Below, piece by piece: positions 62,509 through 64,000 of a DNA stretch of 64,000 nt; within the stretch, counting starts at the first letter, position 1; each line of letters opens with the position of its first letter. The notes beneath the pieces were generated by a model. The model was not told the origin of the DNA, did no database searches, and was given only the letters and a program-made list of their open reading frames with translations. This stretch comes from Chlamydiales bacterium STE3 (lineage in GTDB: Bacteria; Chlamydiota; Chlamydiia; Chlamydiales; Parachlamydiaceae): contig VKHO01000056.1 of assembly GCA_011125455.1 (NCBI GenBank), positions 1-64,000 of the forward strand. Reading direction: 5' to 3'. Both the position numbers and the translations under genes were made by a program.

Positions 62509-62949
62509 GTGTATTTTTTGAAATTCTTTCAAAAACTCCCCTTGACTGTGGCGGACGCTTGGAGTTTTTTTCTTCGCCTGAAAACTTAAAGTTACTTACT
62601 CCCGGTTACTAGGATGTATCCTGGGCAAATCATTGCCTACACAATTCGCCCCTTATGGCAAATTCCTATTGAATGGGTTACTGAGATAACGCAGGCACAA
62701 GAACCACACTATTTTATAGATGAACAGCGTTTTGGACCCTATAAATTCTGGCACCATGAACATCGTTTTTATCCCATTCCTAATGGTGTAGAAATAATAG
62801 ATTTAATCCATTATAAACTACCTTTTGGCCCTTTAGGCAAAGCGTTTCATCATTTCAAAGTCAAAAAGGATCTTGAGCAGATATTTTTTTATCGAAAGGC
62901 ATTTATGGAAGAGAAATTTGGCCAATATGTGGATGGGAAGCAACCATGA
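62509..62949 (+). pseudogene. Damaged SRPBCC-family gene (111-residue frame intact)
   Basis: The frame 62614-62949 encodes the C-terminal part of an SRPBCC/cyclase-like protein (M-Y-P-G-Q-I-I-A-Y, F-G-P-Y-K-F-W-H-H-E-H-R-F, Y-K-L-P-F-G-P-L-G). Upstream, the missing N-terminal piece is still readable but split: from 62509 the frame gives L-T-V-A-D-A-W-S-F-F, then after a seven-T run the frame shifts to S-S-P-E-N-L-K-L-L-T-P-G-Y, followed by TAG. One missing T and a small deletion would explain this. The remaining frame could still be translated from the ATG at 62614 and is coupled (ATGA) to the next gene. Confidence 0.75.
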
Positions 62950-63779
62950 AGCTATTAGTAATGGGAGCAGGGTATACGGGGATGGCCTTTTTGAATTATT
63001 TACAAAACACTCCCCATGAAGTTTATATCACAACGACTAGAGAAGAACGCGTTGAAACCTTAAAGCCTTTTGGCGATGAAATTCTGATCTTGCAAGCCGA
63101 CAATGACTCACGATTAAGAGAGGTGATTCTCTCATGTGATGGGATGGTTGTAATGGTAGCCCCTAAAAATTCAGCAAACTATCAAGAAACTTATCTTAAA
63201 ACTGCGGAACGCATCGCTTTCATTCTAAAGGAAAAAACAACTCCTTTTTATCTTCTTTACACAAGCAGCACTTCCGTTTGTGAAGGAATCGAAAACGAGT
63301 GGGTATTTGAGAATAGACTGCTAGATCCTCAGTCTGATAATGCTAAAATCTTATTGGCAACAGAAAATACTTATCTAAATTGTGGTGTCACCAGCTGTAT
63401 TCTTCGACTAGGTGGTATCTATGGCCCTGGAAGGGAGCTTGAGAAACGTGCAAAAAGATTTTCAGGAGTTGAGATGGCTGGAGAGGGAGAGGAGGCAACG
63501 AATCACATTCATGTTGAAGATATTGTGTCTGCAATTGCTTTTTGCCTGAACCGCTCGCTAACAGGTGTTTATCATTTGGTGAATGATGATCACACATCTA
63601 GGAAGGTTTTATATGCTCATCTTTGCCATTCCATGGGAATTCTTGAGCCCACATGGGGTAAAAGGTTGGCAAAAAAAAAGTTTGGCTACAAGATTTCCAA
63701 TCAGAAAATCAAGGATGCGGGGTTTGTTTTTCGGTATCCTCTTCTTAAAATTCCCACAACTACAGGCATTTGCGAGTAA
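62946..63779 (+). CDS. NAD(P)-dependent epimerase-like SDR
   Basis: A 277-residue extended-SDR protein. The Rossmann start is M-G-A-G-Y-T-G-M; S-S-T-S-V and I-L-R-L-G-G-I-Y-G-P-G-R match the NAD-dependent epimerase/dehydratase fold, close to the YeeZ group; the catalytic Y-x-x-x-K is not obvious at its usual place, so activity is uncertain. The start overlaps the SRPBCC stop by four bases. Its 3' end overlaps the convergent DUF2177 gene by 20 bases. SDR, SRPBCC and DUF2177 genes often sit together with photolyase and lipid genes in other bacteria; that cluster may continue past the edge. Confidence 0.8.
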   Translation: MKLLVMGAGYTGMAFLNYLQNTPHEVYITTTREERVETLKPFGDEILILQADNDSRLREVILSCDGMVVMVAPKNSANYQETYLKTAERIAFILKEKTTPFYLLYTSSTSVCEGIENEWVFENRLLDPQSDNAKILLATENTYLNCGVTSCILRLGGIYGPGRELEKRAKRFSGVEMAGEGEEATNHIHVEDIVSAIAFCLNRSLTGVYHLVNDDHTSRKVLYAHLCHSMGILEPTWGKRLAKKKFGYKISNQKIKDAGFVFRYPLLKIPTTTGICE

Positions 63780-64000
63780 AATAAACTGCGATTAAGGTCA
63801 CTGCACCCGTCAGAATGCTACCCCAAGCCATGTCTGTGATTGTTAATAAGACGGGCCAACCCTTAAGCGTTGCTTGGTTCGTTAAGTCATACGTCCCATA
63901 GGCGAGTAAACCTAAAAGCATTCCTTTGATTAGCACGTCTTTATAACCGATAGGCACTTTAAGTTCAGGTATGACAACAAAAAAATTTAATAGGAAAGCG
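63760..64000 (-). CDS. DUF2177 membrane protein (runs off the window)
   Basis: The minus frame is open from the right edge to the stop at 63760, so the gene starts outside the window; a GTG at 63957 is internal. The visible 80 residues contain two membrane helices and the conserved L-A-Y-G-T-Y-D-L-T-N-Q-A-T-L-K-G-W-P block that defines DUF2177, then D-M-A-W-G-S-I-L. Function unknown. Its 3' end overlaps the convergent epimerase gene by 20 bases. Confidence 0.8.
   Translation of the reverse strand, partial: AFLLNFFVVIPELKVPIGYKDVLIKGMLLGLLAYGTYDLTNQATLKGWPVLLTITDMAWGSILTGAVTLIAVYFTRKCL

Noticed and set aside
62440-62521. A Cys-containing plus frame with the residues L-E-K-H-C-G, as in the Cys-rich peptide at 51145.
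   Set aside because: The match is six residues only, the frame has no ATG and overlaps the SRPBCC remnant; most likely chance.

Overview
The window reads as chromosome of an environmental, amoeba-associated chlamydia (Parachlamydiales; Parachlamydiaceae-like is my best guess, not proven). The support is low GC, short gaps, a chlamydia-type CHLPS/DUF818 hydrolase, two DUF2608 HAD proteins, an apbE-folD pair that as I recall also lies together in Chlamydia trachomatis, an F-box protein, and many small proteins with two hydrophobic lobes resembling inclusion-membrane (Inc) proteins. No rRNA, tRNA, CRISPR array or phage was seen. The only mobile-element trace is a transposase 3' end at the left edge.

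Layout. 0-3 kb: transposase remnant, a hydrophobic protein translationally coupled to a putative YopT/C58-type cysteine protease, and an exported HAD protein. 3-6.3 kb: apbE and folD (minus), then two tandem exported paralogs. 6.3-13.4 kb: a tight minus-strand envelope run in the order lptD-like, ugd, polyprenyl diphosphate synthase, sugar-phosphate transferase, mreD-like, rarA. 13.4-18 kb: gene-poor accessory stretch with a coiled membrane protein, its decayed tandem copy, and a membrane protein carrying 40-residue repeats. 18-23.7 kb: a complete ligase-associated DNA repair cassette (exonuclease, ATP-dependent ligase, Lhr-type helicase, phosphoesterase). 23.7-29.2 kb: glgX and treY, convergent, plus a methyltransferase.

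29.2-34.9 kb: a three-gene heavy-metal RND efflux operon (czcC-czcB-czcA type). 35.3-37.7 kb: an exported three-gene operon encoding an inverse-autotransporter-like barrel, a collagen-like protein with a jelly-roll tail, and a DUF2490-like outer-membrane protein. 38-44.5 kb: transaldolase with a degenerate Nudix partner, an exported unknown, a cyclase-family hydrolase, a second DUF2608 protein, an aldo/keto reductase and an MFS carrier. 44.6-50.5 kb: a stress-type island with a Lys-rich peptide, Hsp20, Zn alcohol dehydrogenase, an exported 2H-phosphoesterase-like protein, DUF6496, CHLPS hydrolase, CsbD, a 26-residue membrane peptide and an SDR.

50.6-62 kb: host-interaction type genes (Inc-like proteins, a Cys-rich exported peptide, F-box/helical-repeat protein with a truncated neighbour copy, exported C39-like protease, exported NAGPA-family protein) mixed with housekeeping mgtE and ppa. 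62-64 kb: DUF378, a damaged SRPBCC gene coupled to an epimerase-like SDR, and a DUF2177 protein running off the edge.

The housekeeping blocks cover envelope building, repair, storage carbon and metal export. They alternate with accessory blocks rich in exported, membrane or eukaryote-like proteins, with duplication and decay visible at four places (5.2-6.3, 14.4-16.5, 47.4-47.7 and 53.6-55.7 kb). All functional calls rest on motifs read by eye; no database search was run.
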